Source of the DNA: Oscillospiraceae bacterium
GTDB lineage: Bacteria; Bacillota; Clostridia; Oscillospirales; Acutalibacteraceae
Reading direction: 5' to 3'
Length of the DNA stretch: 64,000 nucleotides
Assembly (NCBI GenBank): GCA_015065765.1
Contig: SVPP01000001.1
Coordinates: 211,928 to 275,927, forward strand
Positions 47,558 to 56,626 of this stretch are shown piece after piece; the stretch's first letter is position 1; each line of letters starts with the position of its first letter. The notes under the pieces were generated by a model. It was not told the DNA's origin and did not search any database. It saw nothing but the letters and a program-made list of their open reading frames with translations. The position numbers and the translations under genes are program-made.

Positions 47558-48590
47558 TGATAACACCCTCTTCGGAAGCAACAACTTCACCAAGAATATA
47601 AGCATCTTCACCATTTGCACGGAGAATTTCAAGAGCTTTGTCAGCATCTTCTTTATTTACAACAATGCTCATACCAACACCCATGTTGAATGTGTTGAAC
47701 ATATCTCTTTCGGGGATGTTACCTGTTTCAGCGATAAGGTCAAAGATAGGAAGCACCTGAACGTCACTTCTCTTGATTTTTGCGCCGAAGCCCTTGGGAA
47801 TACTTCTCGGAATATTTTCGTAGAAGCCACCGCCTGTGATGTGAGAAATAGCCTTAACTTTAACTTCTTCAAGAAGAGCAAGTACGGGTTTCACATAGAT
47901 CTTTGTGGGAGTAAGAAGTGTTTCACCGATTGATTTGCCACCAAGTTTTTCATTGGGAGTTTTGATGTCACTGTTTTCAACATCAAAAACTTTTCTTACA
48001 AGTGAGAAACCGTTTGAATGAACACCACTTGATTTAAGAGCGATGATTGCATCCCCTTCTTTAACTGTAGAATTGTCAACAACCTTTTCTCTGTCAACAA
48101 CGCCTACTGAGAAACCTGCAAGGTCATATTCGTCTACGGGATAGAAACCGGGCATTTCTGCTGTTTCACCGCCGATAAGTGATGCGCCTGACTGTACACA
48201 GCCTTCTGCAACACCAGATACGATACTTGCAATTTTTTCGGGAATGTTTTTACCGCATGCAATATAGTCAAGGAAGAACAAGGGTTTTGCACCGCAGCAG
48301 ATAATATCGTTTACGCACATAGCAACGCAGTCGATACCTACTGTGTCATGCTTATCCATGATGAATGCAAGTTTAAGTTTTGTACCGACACCGTCAGTAC
48401 CGCTTACAAGAACAGGACGGCTGATGCCTGTAAGGTCAAGTTCAAAAAGTCCGCCGAAGCCACCGATATCGGAAGCGGCACCCTTTGTAATTGTTCTTGC
48501 AATATGCTGTTTCATGAGTTCAACTGCTTTGTAGCCGGCTGTAATGTCAACGCCTGCTGATGCGTAGCTGTCTGATTTTGAATTGTTCAC
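47550..48590 (-). CDS. purM: Phosphoribosylformylglycinamidine cyclo-ligase (AIR synthetase)
   Basis: A 346-residue enzyme of the PurM/PurL-like superfamily, usual length. It starts with [19 protein letters not shown] and has [27 protein letters not shown] and the [12 protein letters not shown] segment. The start is the GTG at 48590 behind GGAAG. It follows purF by 35 nt and couples to purN. Confidence 0.97.
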   Translation of the reverse strand: MNNSKSDSYASAGVDITAGYKAVELMKQHIARTITKGAASDIGGFGGLFELDLTGISRPVLVSGTDGVGTKLKLAFIMDKHDTVGIDCVAMCVNDIICCGAKPLFFLDYIACGKNIPEKIASIVSGVAEGCVQSGASLIGGETAEMPGFYPVDEYDLAGFSVGVVDREKVVDNSTVKEGDAIIALKSSGVHSNGFSLVRKVFDVENSDIKTPNEKLGGKSIGETLLTPTKIYVKPVLALLEEVKVKAISHITGGGFYENIPRSIPKGFGAKIKRSDVQVLPIFDLIAETGNIPERDMFNTFNMGVGMSIVVNKEDADKALEILRANGEDAYILGEVVASEEGVIIE

Positions 48591-48625
48591 AGTTAATCTT
48601 CCTTTCAGTTTGAGTTTATATAAAA

Positions 48626-50047
48626 TTATTCTTTACCGTTCCAGCAATAGGTACATACCTTACATTCAGGTAAACCTATTGATTTGATTACGCCTTCAAG
48701 TGACTGATATTCAAGAGAAGAAAAATGCATCTTTTCACAGATTGCTTTGCGCATTTTCTTACCTCTTTCAGTTGAGCCGTCACTGTATTCTTCAAGGTAC
48801 TTAAAGCCTTCTTCGCCCTCAAGCTCCATAATTGTCTGTCTTGCAATAAGCTCCATTTCAGATGTACTGCGTGAGAAATTAAGATATTTACAGCCGTACA
48901 TAATAGGAGGACAAGCAGAGCGGATATGAACCTCTTTTGCTCCGTTTTCATAGAGGAAATCAACAGTTTCACGAAGCTGAGTGCCTCTGACGATGCTATC
49001 GTCAACAAAGAGAAGTTTTTTGCCCTCAATCAGTTCATGAACGGGAACAAGCTTCATCTTTGCAACCTTGTTTCTCTCCTTCTGGTTAGAAGGCATAAAG
49101 CTTCTTGGCCATGTGGGAGTATATTTGATGAAAGGACGGGCAAAGTCTGCTTCGCTTACGTTTGCGTAACCGATTGCGTGAGGTGTACCTGAATCGGGAA
49201 CACCGGCAACATAGTCAAGGTCCTGTGCAATGCCATTCTTTCTGTCGGTTTCCGCCATGATTTCACCGTTACGGTAACGCATGGCTTCAACATTAACACC
49301 TTCGTAAATTGAAGTGGGATATCCGTAATATGTCCAGAGGAAAGCACAGATTTTCATTTCTTTTCTTGCCTCTGACAGAACCTCGATTTTCTTTGAGGTG
49401 ATTTCTACGATTTCACCGGGACCTAATTCCTTTTCAGGAGTATAACCCAGTTTATCATAAGCAAAGCTTTCAAAGGTTACACAGTAGCCTTCGTCATCTT
49501 TGCCGAGAAGAACGGGAATTCTACCCATTTTATCTCTTGCGGCAATAATTGAACCGCCTTCTTTAAGAATAAGAATTGACATTGAACCGTCAATAACATC
49601 CTGAACAAACTTGATACCTTCAACAAAACTTGATTTCTGGCTGATAAGTGCGGCAACAAGCTCTGTAGAATTTACTTTACCGCCTGTCATTGCACTGAAA
49701 TGACCGCCTGTAGTAAGATACTTTTCAACAAGCTCCTCAGAGTTGTTGATTGCACCTACTGTACAAAGTGCATACTTGCCAAGCTCTGAACGGATGAGAA
49801 GAGGCTGAGGGTCGCTGTCACTGATACAGCCGATACATGCTCTTCCCTTCATTTCTTCTGTGATGCCTTCAAACTTTGTTCTGAAGGGTGAATTTTCAAT
49901 ATTGTGAATCTCTCTCTGGAGACCGATTTCTTCATCGTATGCTGCCATACCGCCACGACGTGTACCTAAGTGTGAATGGTAGTCAACGCCGAAGAAAACA
50001 TCAATAATACAGTCTCTTTCAGATACTGCTCCGAAAAAACCGCCCAT
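48626..50047 (-). CDS. purF: PurF-family amidophosphoribosyltransferase with degenerate glutaminase domain
   Basis: A 473-residue protein, normal length for PurF. The PRPP-binding motif is intact ([15 protein letters not shown]), and the C-terminal Cys pattern (CPPIMYGC and [10 protein letters not shown]) resembles the iron-sulfur ligands of Bacillus PurF. The N-terminal glutaminase lacks key residues, however. It starts MGGFFG where the family has MCG, so the nucleophilic Cys is Gly. The GHVRYAT-type Arg motif is ACIGCIS, and the NGN motif is VGAINN. It may use free ammonia or a partner glutaminase, or have another role; a second PurF may exist elsewhere. The ATG at 50047 behind AAGGTGAT is well supported. 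Confidence 0.85.
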   Translation of the reverse strand: MGGFFGAVSERDCIIDVFFGVDYHSHLGTRRGGMAAYDEEIGLQREIHNIENSPFRTKFEGITEEMKGRACIGCISDSDPQPLLIRSELGKYALCTVGAINNSEELVEKYLTTGGHFSAMTGGKVNSTELVAALISQKSSFVEGIKFVQDVIDGSMSILILKEGGSIIAARDKMGRIPVLLGKDDEGYCVTFESFAYDKLGYTPEKELGPGEIVEITSKKIEVLSEARKEMKICAFLWTYYGYPTSIYEGVNVEAMRYRNGEIMAETDRKNGIAQDLDYVAGVPDSGTPHAIGYANVSEADFARPFIKYTPTWPRSFMPSNQKERNKVAKMKLVPVHELIEGKKLLFVDDSIVRGTQLRETVDFLYENGAKEVHIRSACPPIMYGCKYLNFSRSTSEMELIARQTIMELEGEEGFKYLEEYSDGSTERGKKMRKAICEKMHFSSLEYQSLEGVIKSIGLPECKVCTYCWNGKE

Positions 50048-50057
50048 TTATATCACC

Positions 50058-50552
50058 TTACTTTGAGTATTTTGCTGAAATTGCAGCGTCCTTTTTAAGA
50101 ACAGTTTCTGCGCCCTCTTTTCTCATTGCGTCAAGCTTCTGTGCCAATTCTGCATCTGTTACTGCAAGAATTTCGATTGCAAGAAGTGCTGCGTTTGCCG
50201 CACCATTGATTGCAACTGTTGCAACGGGAATGCCTGTAGGCATCTGAACAGTTGAAAGAAGTGCATCCATACCATCAAGGTTTGTAGATTTAACAGGAAT
50301 ACCGATTACAGGCAGAGTTGTGTTTGCTGCAATTGCACCTGCAAGGTGTGCTGCCATGCCCGCTGCTGCGATAATAACACCAAAGCCGTTTTCCCTTGCT
50401 GTTTCCGAGAATACTTTTGCTTCTACAGGTGTTCTGTGAGCTGAGAATACGTGAACTTCAAAATCAATTCCGAATTCTTCAAGTTTGGCAATACCTTTTT
50501 CAATAACGGGCAAATCGCTGTCGCTGCCCATGATTATAGCAACTTTTTTCAT
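50058..50552 (-). CDS. purE: N5-carboxyaminoimidazole ribonucleotide mutase
   Basis: A 164-residue class I PurE. It starts VAIIMGSDSDLPVIEKG and carries EVHVFSAHRTPVEAK and AAGMAAHLAGAIAANTTLPV, all family signatures. It rearranges N5-CAIR to CAIR. It is the first gene of the purine operon and directly behind a ZTP riboswitch; its ribosome binding site is AGGAGG. purK, which makes its substrate, is not in the window. Confidence 0.97.
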   Translation of the reverse strand: MKKVAIIMGSDSDLPVIEKGIAKLEEFGIDFEVHVFSAHRTPVEAKVFSETARENGFGVIIAAAGMAAHLAGAIAANTTLPVIGIPVKSTNLDGMDALLSTVQMPTGIPVATVAINGAANAALLAIEILAVTDAELAQKLDAMRKEGAETVLKKDAAISAKYSK

Positions 50553-50576
50553 TTTGGGTTCCTCCTAAACAGATAA

Positions 50577-50618
50577 GGGCAGTTCTATCCCACTGTCAAT
50601 GAAAATAGAACTGCCCAG
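50577..50618 (-). promoter_or_regulatory. Expression-platform hairpin of the ZTP riboswitch
   Basis: GGGCAGTTCTAT (50577-50588) and ATAGAACTGCCC (50607-50618) form a 12-bp stem. Its upstream arm on the minus-strand RNA shares the GGGCA that ends the riboswitch core, so ligand binding and hairpin formation are mutually exclusive. The following T content (TTATCTGTTT) is weak for a terminator. Confidence 0.7.
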
Positions 50619-50680
50619 ACGGTCGACAAAATTAATATATTTTTCACTCCCCCGGTGTTTAATCACCTGTTCCGTCAGTT
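50614..50680 (-). ncRNA. ZTP (pfl) riboswitch upstream of purE
   Basis: On the minus strand the 3' core CCGTCTGGGCA (50624-50614) matches the pfl-motif consensus CCGCCTGGGCA except one base. Upstream, ACAGGTG and CACCGGGGGAGTG form the first conserved domain, and GACGG pairs with CCGTC to close the structure. pfl RNAs sense ZTP/ZMP, the alarmone for blocked formyl-folate-dependent purine synthesis, which fits the purine operon behind it. Confidence 0.85.
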
Positions 50681-50710
50681 GTGAAAAACAAACATTATCC
50701 TATTGTTACA

Positions 50711-50740
50711 ATTATACAATTTGCCGAACGTATAAGTCAA
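50711..50740 (-). promoter_or_regulatory. Promoter of the purine operon
   Basis: On the minus strand TTGACT and a perfect TATAAT are separated by 18 nt, placing the start just ahead of the riboswitch. Confidence 0.8.
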
Positions 50741-50790
50741 CAGTTTTACTTACAAAAAAAGTGTGTTTTTGACTTTATTTTTATTAGATA

Positions 50791-51207
50791 TTACTTTGAC
50801 TGGCTTTCGCAGTAAATGCATCTGTAAATCTTACGCTTTGCATCGGTAAGCTTGAACACATGATCAAGCTCCTGCTCAGTAGAGGTTATGCAACGGGGAT
50901 TCTTACACTTAAGAACGTTAGTTACAGTTGCAGGAAGTGTCATTTCAAGCTTCTTTTCAACCGTACCTTCCTTAATAATGCTGACAGTGATGTTGGGATC
51001 AACATAACCGAGAACATCAAAATCCACGTCGATAAGAGTATCAATTTTTATAATATCCTTCTTGCCTTTTTTCTTACTGGGAACATTCTTGAGGATTGCC
51101 ACTGTGCAATCAAGCTCATCAAGATTAAGAATGGAATAAAGCTCCATTGCATGACCTGCAGTGATATGGTCAATTACGATACCGTTTTTAATTGCATCAA
51201 CTATCAT
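50791..51207 (-). CDS. pyrI: Aspartate carbamoyltransferase regulatory chain
   Basis: A 138-residue allosteric subunit. The N-terminal nucleotide-binding domain (VDAIKNGIVIDHITAGHAME) and the C-terminal zinc domain (CKNPRCIT then YRCIYCES) are both complete. It binds PyrB and mediates feedback by nucleotides. It follows pyrB by a single base boundary and ends the pyr operon; no clear terminator separates it from the purine promoter. Confidence 0.96.
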   Translation of the reverse strand: MIVDAIKNGIVIDHITAGHAMELYSILNLDELDCTVAILKNVPSKKKGKKDIIKIDTLIDVDFDVLGYVDPNITVSIIKEGTVEKKLEMTLPATVTNVLKCKNPRCITSTEQELDHVFKLTDAKRKIYRCIYCESQSK

Positions 51208-52131
51208 TTATTCCACCCCCAGAAGTTTCAGAATAAGTGCCATTCTGATATATTTACCGTTAAGTACCTGTTTGAAATAACATGCACGCTTGTCATCGTC
51301 AATTGCTGTGGAAATTTCATTCACTCTCGGCAGCGGATGCATAATGCACAGGTCTTCTTTAGCTGTGAGAAGTTTCTGAGGTGTGAGAATGTAACTGTCT
51401 TTAAGTCTTACATAATCGTCCTCATTGAAGAATCTCTCGCGCTGAACTCGTGTCATGTAGAGAATATCAAGTGTGGGCATTACTTCTTCAAGATTTGTTG
51501 TCTGCACATATTCAATGTTATGAGCTTTGAGAACATCATGCTTGATATAGCTGGGAAGCTTCAGTTCAACAGGTGAAATGAGAACAACCTTGATATTCTT
51601 ATATCTTGACATAGCTTCAATGAGAGAATGTACTGTTCTGCCGAATTTCAGGTCTCCGCAGAAACCAATTGTCAGGTCATTGAATCTGCCCTTTTCACGA
51701 TGAATTGTGAGAAGGTCGGTAAGCGTCTGTGTGGGGTGGTTGTGACCGCCGTCACCTGCATTGATGATGGGCACAGATGCTTTCTTTGAAGCAACAAGCG
51801 GTGCACCCTCTTTAGGATGACGCATAGCAATAATTTCTGCATAACAGCTTACCGTTTTCACTGTGTCAGAAACGCTTTCGCCCTTTGCAGCAGATGATGA
51901 CTGAGCTTCGGAAAAGCCGAGAACATTACCGCCGAGTTCATACATAGCTGCTTCAAAGCTGAGTCTTGTTCTTGTTGACGGTTCAAAGAAAAGTGTAGCA
52001 AGCTTCATGCCGTCACATTTATGTGCATATTTTTTGGGATTATCTATGATATCGTTTGCTGTTGCAATAAGCTCGTCAATCTCTTCGATTGACAAATCAT
52101 TAATATCAATAAGACTTCTCATATTTGTCAC
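51208..52131 (-). CDS. pyrB: Aspartate carbamoyltransferase catalytic chain
   Basis: A 307-residue enzyme of normal size, committed step of pyrimidine synthesis. The carbamoyl-phosphate motif [16 protein letters not shown] is present, as are [18 protein letters not shown] and [11 protein letters not shown]. It overlaps pyrE by 4 nt and abuts pyrI, so a PyrBI holoenzyme is expected. Confidence 0.98.
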   Translation of the reverse strand: MTNMRSLIDINDLSIEEIDELIATANDIIDNPKKYAHKCDGMKLATLFFEPSTRTRLSFEAAMYELGGNVLGFSEAQSSSAAKGESVSDTVKTVSCYAEIIAMRHPKEGAPLVASKKASVPIINAGDGGHNHPTQTLTDLLTIHREKGRFNDLTIGFCGDLKFGRTVHSLIEAMSRYKNIKVVLISPVELKLPSYIKHDVLKAHNIEYVQTTNLEEVMPTLDILYMTRVQRERFFNEDDYVRLKDSYILTPQKLLTAKEDLCIMHPLPRVNEISTAIDDDKRACYFKQVLNGKYIRMALILKLLGVE

Positions 52132-52757
52132 CCAATCCAGCTTTCGTCTGAGGGATTATTTCTGAATTTAATAAGTCTCTCAACGTCCTCACGTTTGATG
52201 TAGCCTGTTTCTGCTGCTACGTCTGCGATAACATCGAAGTTTGTAAGTGATACATTTTTAACGTTTGCAGCTGCAAGTCTGTCAAGACCTTTCTGCATGC
52301 CATATGTGAAGATGCTGACAATACCGAGAACCTCTGCACCTGCTTCACGAAGAACATTAACAACCTCGATAACGCTGCCACCTGTTGAAATAAGGTCTTC
52401 AACAACAACTACTTTCTGACCTTTTTCAAGTTTACCTTCAATCTGGTTCTGTCTGCCGTGGTCTTTTGAGCCTGAGCGTACATAACCCATGGGAAGTCCG
52501 AGAATATGTGCAGTGATAGCTGCGTGAGCGATACCTGCTGTGCTTGTTCCCATGAGAACTTCACATTCTGAATATTCTTTTTTGATTGTTTCTGCAAGAG
52601 CATTTTCAACGTCGTTTCTCACTTTAGGTGCTGTGAGTGTAAGTCTGTTGTCACAATAAACAGGGCTCTTAATACCGCTTGCCCATGTGAAGGGTTCGTC
52701 AGGTCTGAAAAATACAGCTCTGATTGAGAGCAAATCTTCTGCAATAAGTCTTTCCAT
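52128..52757 (-). CDS. pyrE: Orotate phosphoribosyltransferase
   Basis: A 209-residue enzyme. The PRPP-binding motif is [36 protein letters not shown] matches the orotate-binding N-terminus. It converts orotate and PRPP to OMP and is followed directly by pyrB. A 37-nt gap separates it from pyrF. Confidence 0.97.
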   Translation of the reverse strand: MERLIAEDLLSIRAVFFRPDEPFTWASGIKSPVYCDNRLTLTAPKVRNDVENALAETIKKEYSECEVLMGTSTAGIAHAAITAHILGLPMGYVRSGSKDHGRQNQIEGKLEKGQKVVVVEDLISTGGSVIEVVNVLREAGAEVLGIVSIFTYGMQKGLDRLAAANVKNVSLTNFDVIADVAAETGYIKREDVERLIKFRNNPSDESWIG

Positions 52758-52794
52758 GATAATCTTTCTCCTTTTATTTTAATACACTTAATTA

Positions 52795-53493
52795 TTAGTC
52801 AACAAATTCTCTGATGCATCTTTCGTATGCTGCAACGGGATCTTCTGCCTGAGTGATAGGTCTGCCTACAACGATGTAGTCTGAGCCGATTTCCTTAGCT
52901 CTTTCAGGTGTTGCAATTCTTACCTGATCACCTACTTCGCCGTCTGCAAAGCGTACACCGGGAGTAACTGTAAGGAATTCATTTCCGCAGACTGATTTTA
53001 CCTTTGCTGCCTCAAGGGGTGAGCAAACAACGCCGTCAAGTCCCGCAACCTTTGCACGTGAAGCGTAGTGCATAATAACTTCGTCGATAGGTTTCTCGAT
53101 GAGAAGGTCTTCTTTCATTCTCTCTTCGCTTGTTGAAGTGAGCTGAGTTACTGCAATGAGAAGAGGTCTTGTGCCGTCTGGACGAGTAAGTCCTTCGATA
53201 GCTGCTTCCATCATAGCAACTGTGCCTGCTGCGTGGAGGTTGCACATATCAACATCCAGCTTTGACAGAACTGCCATTGATTTTTTTACTGTGTTGGGGA
53301 TATCGTGAAGCTTCAGGTCAAGGAAAATTTTGTGTCCTCTTGCCTTGATTTCCTTTACGATATCAGGACCTGCTGAATAATACAGCTCCATACCGATTTT
53401 CACAAAGGGTTTTCTTCCTGTGAATTTGTCAAGGAATTTGAGCACTTCCTCTTTTCCGTCAAAGTCACATGCGATAATTACGTCTTTACCCAT
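52795..53493 (-). CDS. pyrF: Orotidine-5'-phosphate decarboxylase
   Basis: A 232-residue TIM-barrel enzyme. The catalytic segment is [17 protein letters not shown], preceded by [12 protein letters not shown]; the phosphate-binding end is [17 protein letters not shown]. It shares one base with pyrD upstream. It produces UMP. Confidence 0.98.
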   Translation of the reverse strand: MGKDVIIACDFDGKEEVLKFLDKFTGRKPFVKIGMELYYSAGPDIVKEIKARGHKIFLDLKLHDIPNTVKKSMAVLSKLDVDMCNLHAAGTVAMMEAAIEGLTRPDGTRPLLIAVTQLTSTSEERMKEDLLIEKPIDEVIMHYASRAKVAGLDGVVCSPLEAAKVKSVCGNEFLTVTPGVRFADGEVGDQVRIATPERAKEIGSDYIVVGRPITQAEDPVAAYERCIREFVD

Positions 53494-54404
53494 TAGTGTG
53501 CGCCTCCTATTATATCTTTTAAATTATTAATACCGTATTTTTCCATTACGCGAGGTAAATCCTCGATAATGTTTTTACAAGCAAAGGGCTCTACAAGGTT
53601 TGCAGCACCTACTTCAACTGCAGTTGCACCTGCAAGCATCAGTTCAATAACATCCTCAGCACGTGATACACCACCCATACCGATAACGGGGATATTCACT
53701 GCTTCATAAACCTGATAAACCATTCTCACAGCCACAGGGAAAATTGCATCGCCTGAGAAACCGCCCATTTTATTTGCAATTACAGGTTTTCTTGTTTTAA
53801 GATCTATCTTCATTCCCAGAAGCGTGTTGATAAGACTGATGCCGTCTGCGCCCGCTTCTTCACAAGCTTTTGCGATAGAAACTATGTCAGTAACATTGGG
53901 GCTGAGTTTGATAAACACAGGCTTGCTTGTCACAGCTTTGACAGCTTTTGTGACCTCTGCTGCACTTTCGGGAGAAGTACCGAAGCTCATACCGCCATTG
54001 TGAACATTGGGACAGCTTATATTTACTTCAATAAATTCAACCTGGTCTTCTTTATCAATTTTTTCACAGCAGGTTCTGTATTCATCAATTGAGAAACCGC
54101 TGATATTAGCCATAATTGGTTTGTTGAAACAAGCACGGAGCTTTGGAAGCTCTTCAGAAATCACTTTATCAACACCGGGATTCTGAAGTCCTACAGAGTT
54201 AATCATACCGCTTCTTGTTTCTGCAATTCTCGGTGTGGGGTTTCCGAAACGAGGCTCAAGAGTTGTGCCCTTGAATGAGAGTGAACCGAGAATGTTTATA
54301 TCATAAAGTTCTGCAAATTCGTAACCGAAGCCGAATGTTCCGCTTGCAGGGATTATAGGGTTATCAAGCTCAACACCTGATAAATTTACTTTTAAGTTTA
54401 CCAT
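53493..54404 (-). CDS. pyrD: Dihydroorotate dehydrogenase, catalytic subunit (class 1B)
   Basis: A 303-residue FMN enzyme. [18 protein letters not shown] contains the family FMN/orotate region; [13 protein letters not shown] and [20 protein letters not shown] follow class 1B. The partner PyrK is encoded just upstream (7-nt overlap), so the NAD-dependent heterotetramer is expected, consistent with an anaerobe. Confidence 0.97.
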   Translation of the reverse strand: MVNLKVNLSGVELDNPIIPASGTFGFGYEFAELYDINILGSLSFKGTTLEPRFGNPTPRIAETRSGMINSVGLQNPGVDKVISEELPKLRACFNKPIMANISGFSIDEYRTCCEKIDKEDQVEFIEVNISCPNVHNGGMSFGTSPESAAEVTKAVKAVTSKPVFIKLSPNVTDIVSIAKACEEAGADGISLINTLLGMKIDLKTRKPVIANKMGGFSGDAIFPVAVRMVYQVYEAVNIPVIGMGGVSRAEDVIELMLAGATAVEVGAANLVEPFACKNIIEDLPRVMEKYGINNLKDIIGGAH

Positions 54405-55129
54405 ATAATTTCCTCCTTCACCAGAACGGGACCATCCTTGCAGATTCTCTTGTTACCGTATTTTGTTTTGCAGCTGCAGCCCATACATGCACCAAAACCG
54501 CAACCCATTCTCTCTTCAAAGCTGAACTGACCGCCTTTGTCAGACGCATTATAAACTGCTTTAAGCATAGGCTCGGGACCGCAACAGTATGTATATGTAA
54601 AGTCAATATCTTTCATAGCATCTGTTACAAAGCCTTTCACACCCACAGAGCCGTCAACTGTTGAAATGAGAACTTTTGCACCAAGCTTTTCAAACTCATC
54701 CTTATAGAAGATTTCTTCTTCTTTATTGAATCCGAGAACAGCAGTTACCTTTTTGCCCTCAGAAATAAGCTTTCTTGCAAGGTTAAACATCGGAGGCACG
54801 CCGACACCGCCACCGATAACAACAGGGTTTTCACCGCTGAAGCTTGTATCAAAGCCGTTGCCGAGACCTATGAGGATATCCAGTTTTTCACCCTCGCCCA
54901 TTCTGCACATAACCTCTGTACCCTCGCCTACAACCTTGTAGATAAGAGTGAGGACACCTTCATCATAGTCACAAACAGAAATCGGTCTACGAAGGAAGAA
55001 ACCATCAAGCTTGATATTTACAAACTGACCGGGATTTTTAAGATCTGATGTATCGCCTGAGAGGACCATTTTATAAACGTCTTTTGCGATTTTTTCATTG
55101 GATTTTATTTCAAAAATTGTTTGCTTCAT
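54398..55129 (-). CDS. pyrK: Dihydroorotate dehydrogenase electron transfer subunit
   Basis: A 243-residue ferredoxin-reductase-like subunit with FAD binding (FFLRRPISVCDYDEG), an NAD domain (VIGGGVGVPPMFNLARKL) and a C-terminal [2Fe-2S] site (ERMGCGFGACMGCSCKT, with a further Cys in RICKDGPV). It passes electrons from PyrD to NAD. It overlaps pyrC by 4 nt and pyrD by 7 nt. Confidence 0.97.
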   Translation of the reverse strand: MKQTIFEIKSNEKIAKDVYKMVLSGDTSDLKNPGQFVNIKLDGFFLRRPISVCDYDEGVLTLIYKVVGEGTEVMCRMGEGEKLDILIGLGNGFDTSFSGENPVVIGGGVGVPPMFNLARKLISEGKKVTAVLGFNKEEEIFYKDEFEKLGAKVLISTVDGSVGVKGFVTDAMKDIDFTYTYCCGPEPMLKAVYNASDKGGQFSFEERMGCGFGACMGCSCKTKYGNKRICKDGPVLVKEEIIW

Positions 55130-56409
55130 TTCGCTTCTCGTCCCTCCATATTCTCATATGCAATCTTTCCACCACAGACTGTCATAAGACATCTGCCGAA
55201 AACCTTTCTGCCTGCAAAAGGTGTACTTCTGCCCATTGAAAGGAAGTCATCAGGATTGATTTCATATTCTTCGCTTACATCAAACACTGTGAAATCAGCA
55301 ACACTGCCGTCTGCAAGAGCACTTTCAAAGCCAAAACGTTTTGCAGGGTTTGTACTCATGATTTTCACAAGATGCTCAGCGGTAATCACTTTTTTCATAA
55401 CAAGCTCTGTCCAGAGCACGGGGAAAGCTGTTTCAATACCAACAACACCCATAAGGCTCTTTTCAAGTCCCCTTGACTTTTCTTCAGCAGAGTGAGGTGC
55501 GTGGTCAGTTGCAATCATGTCAATAGTGCCGTCCTTGATACCCTCAATGAGAGCTTGTCTGTCAGCTTCACTTCTGATTGGAGGATTCATCTTGAATCTG
55601 CCGTCTTCCTGCAAATCCATGTCATTGAAAACAAGATAATGGGGTGCAGTTTCACATGTAATATTAACTCCGTCTTTCTTCGCCTGTCTGATGATTTCAA
55701 CGCTTTCTTTTGTTGAAATGTGGCAGACATGATAAGCACAGCCTGTACGCTTAGCGAGGGAAATGTCACGCTTTATGGGAAGATATTCACTTTCTGAGCA
55801 GATACCTCTGTGACCATGAAGTTTTGCATACTCTCCGTCATGGATATAACCACCGTGAAGAAGCGAGTTATCCTCGCAGTGAGCAACAATCATCTTACCG
55901 CAGATTTTCGCTTGCTCCATAGCCATAATCATCATTTCGGCTTCCTGAACACCTTTTCCGTCATCAGAAAAACCTGCAACCATACTCTTCATGCCGTCCA
56001 TATCTGAAAGGTCATCACCTGCCTGACCTACTGTAATTGAGCCGTATGGTGTGACTTTTATGACAGCATCCTCTTTGATAATATCAAGCTGCTGTTTCAG
56101 ATTTTTCACCGAATCCGGCACCGGATTCAGATTGGGCATTGAGCAGATGTGTGTATATCCGCCGTGTGCTGCTGCTTCTGTACCGCTTTTTATTGTTTCT
56201 TTAAAAGAAAAACCAGGCTCTCTGAGATGCACGTGCACATCAATAAGGCCTGGAATAACAATACAATTTTCTGCATTATAAACAATAGCATCGCCGGGTA
56301 CAGAAGAAAAACCGAAAAGATGAGTAAGGCGACCGTCTTTAACAAGAATATCGCCCTTTATGAACTTACCTTTACGAAAAACTTTTGCATCCTTTAAAAC
56401 GAAGTCCAT
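55126..56409 (-). CDS. pyrC: Dihydroorotase
   Basis: A 427-residue amidohydrolase of the class I type common in Gram-positives. Metal ligands are in LIDVHVHLREPGFS, the later HVCHISTKESVEII and MIATDHAPHSAEEK. It closes carbamoyl-aspartate to dihydroorotate. The ATG at 56409 behind GGAGG is chosen; an in-frame start at 56469 would lie within the attenuator hairpin. It is the first gene of the pyr operon. Confidence 0.97.
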   Translation of the reverse strand: MDFVLKDAKVFRKGKFIKGDILVKDGRLTHLFGFSSVPGDAIVYNAENCIVIPGLIDVHVHLREPGFSFKETIKSGTEAAAHGGYTHICSMPNLNPVPDSVKNLKQQLDIIKEDAVIKVTPYGSITVGQAGDDLSDMDGMKSMVAGFSDDGKGVQEAEMMIMAMEQAKICGKMIVAHCEDNSLLHGGYIHDGEYAKLHGHRGICSESEYLPIKRDISLAKRTGCAYHVCHISTKESVEIIRQAKKDGVNITCETAPHYLVFNDMDLQEDGRFKMNPPIRSEADRQALIEGIKDGTIDMIATDHAPHSAEEKSRGLEKSLMGVVGIETAFPVLWTELVMKKVITAEHLVKIMSTNPAKRFGFESALADGSVADFTVFDVSEEYEINPDDFLSMGRSTPFAGRKVFGRCLMTVCGGKIAYENMEGREAK

Positions 56410-56426
56410 TTTTTCCTCCTGTTTGC

Positions 56427-56457
56427 TGAAAAAAGTCCCTGTCAAAATGACAGGGAC
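56427..56457 (-). terminator. Attenuator-type terminator in the pyr operon leader
   Basis: A perfect 10-bp stem (GTCCCTGTCA with TGACAGGGAC) and a 3-nt loop are followed on the minus strand by a run of six T. It sits between promoter and pyrC, just before its ribosome binding site, so it must be suppressible for the operon to be expressed. Confidence 0.9.
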
Positions 56458-56530
56458 ATAAAAATACATACCGAGTGAACGGCAGTTTTTATTTGTTTAA
56501 ATCCCTTGGCATTCCCGAAGCACTAAGATT
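56458..56530 (-). ncRNA. Structured leader of the pyr operon, unassigned class
   Basis: Between the promoter and the attenuator the RNA can form two hairpins. AATCTT pairs with the AA and GATT parts of AAGGGATT (two-base bulge) around a TTCGGG-containing loop, and TGCCG pairs with CGGTA nearer the attenuator. The AAGGGA segment is also complementary to TCCCT of the attenuator arm, so it could act as antiterminator. No PyrR-binding consensus was found. The gap 56410-56626 otherwise holds only the promoter. Confidence 0.45.
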
Positions 56531-56536
56531 TTCTAC

Positions 56537-56565
56537 ATTATATCAAAACTGCCCTGATTTGTCAA
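56537..56565 (-). promoter_or_regulatory. Promoter of the pyr operon
   Basis: Perfect TTGACA and perfect TATAAT are separated by 17 nt on the minus strand. Confidence 0.93.
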
Positions 56566-56626
56566 TATCAGTTACACATTCGCAACAATTCTTTACCCTT
56601 TTGTTACCTATTAAAAAGTAGTTATT

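Noticed and set aside
50741..50790. Terminator after pyrI
   Set aside because: Only a very weak AAAGT/ACTTT pairing precedes a T-run; not strong enough to call. Read-through into the purine promoter region is possible.
56489..56512. Seven-codon leader peptide (MPRDLNK) in the pyr leader
   Set aside because: No convincing ribosome binding site, no run of regulatory codons, and such short frames arise by chance; kept only as part of the unassigned leader.
56458..56530. PyrR-binding loop in the pyr leader
   Set aside because: I could not match the PyrR consensus loop; the leader is reported as unassigned instead.
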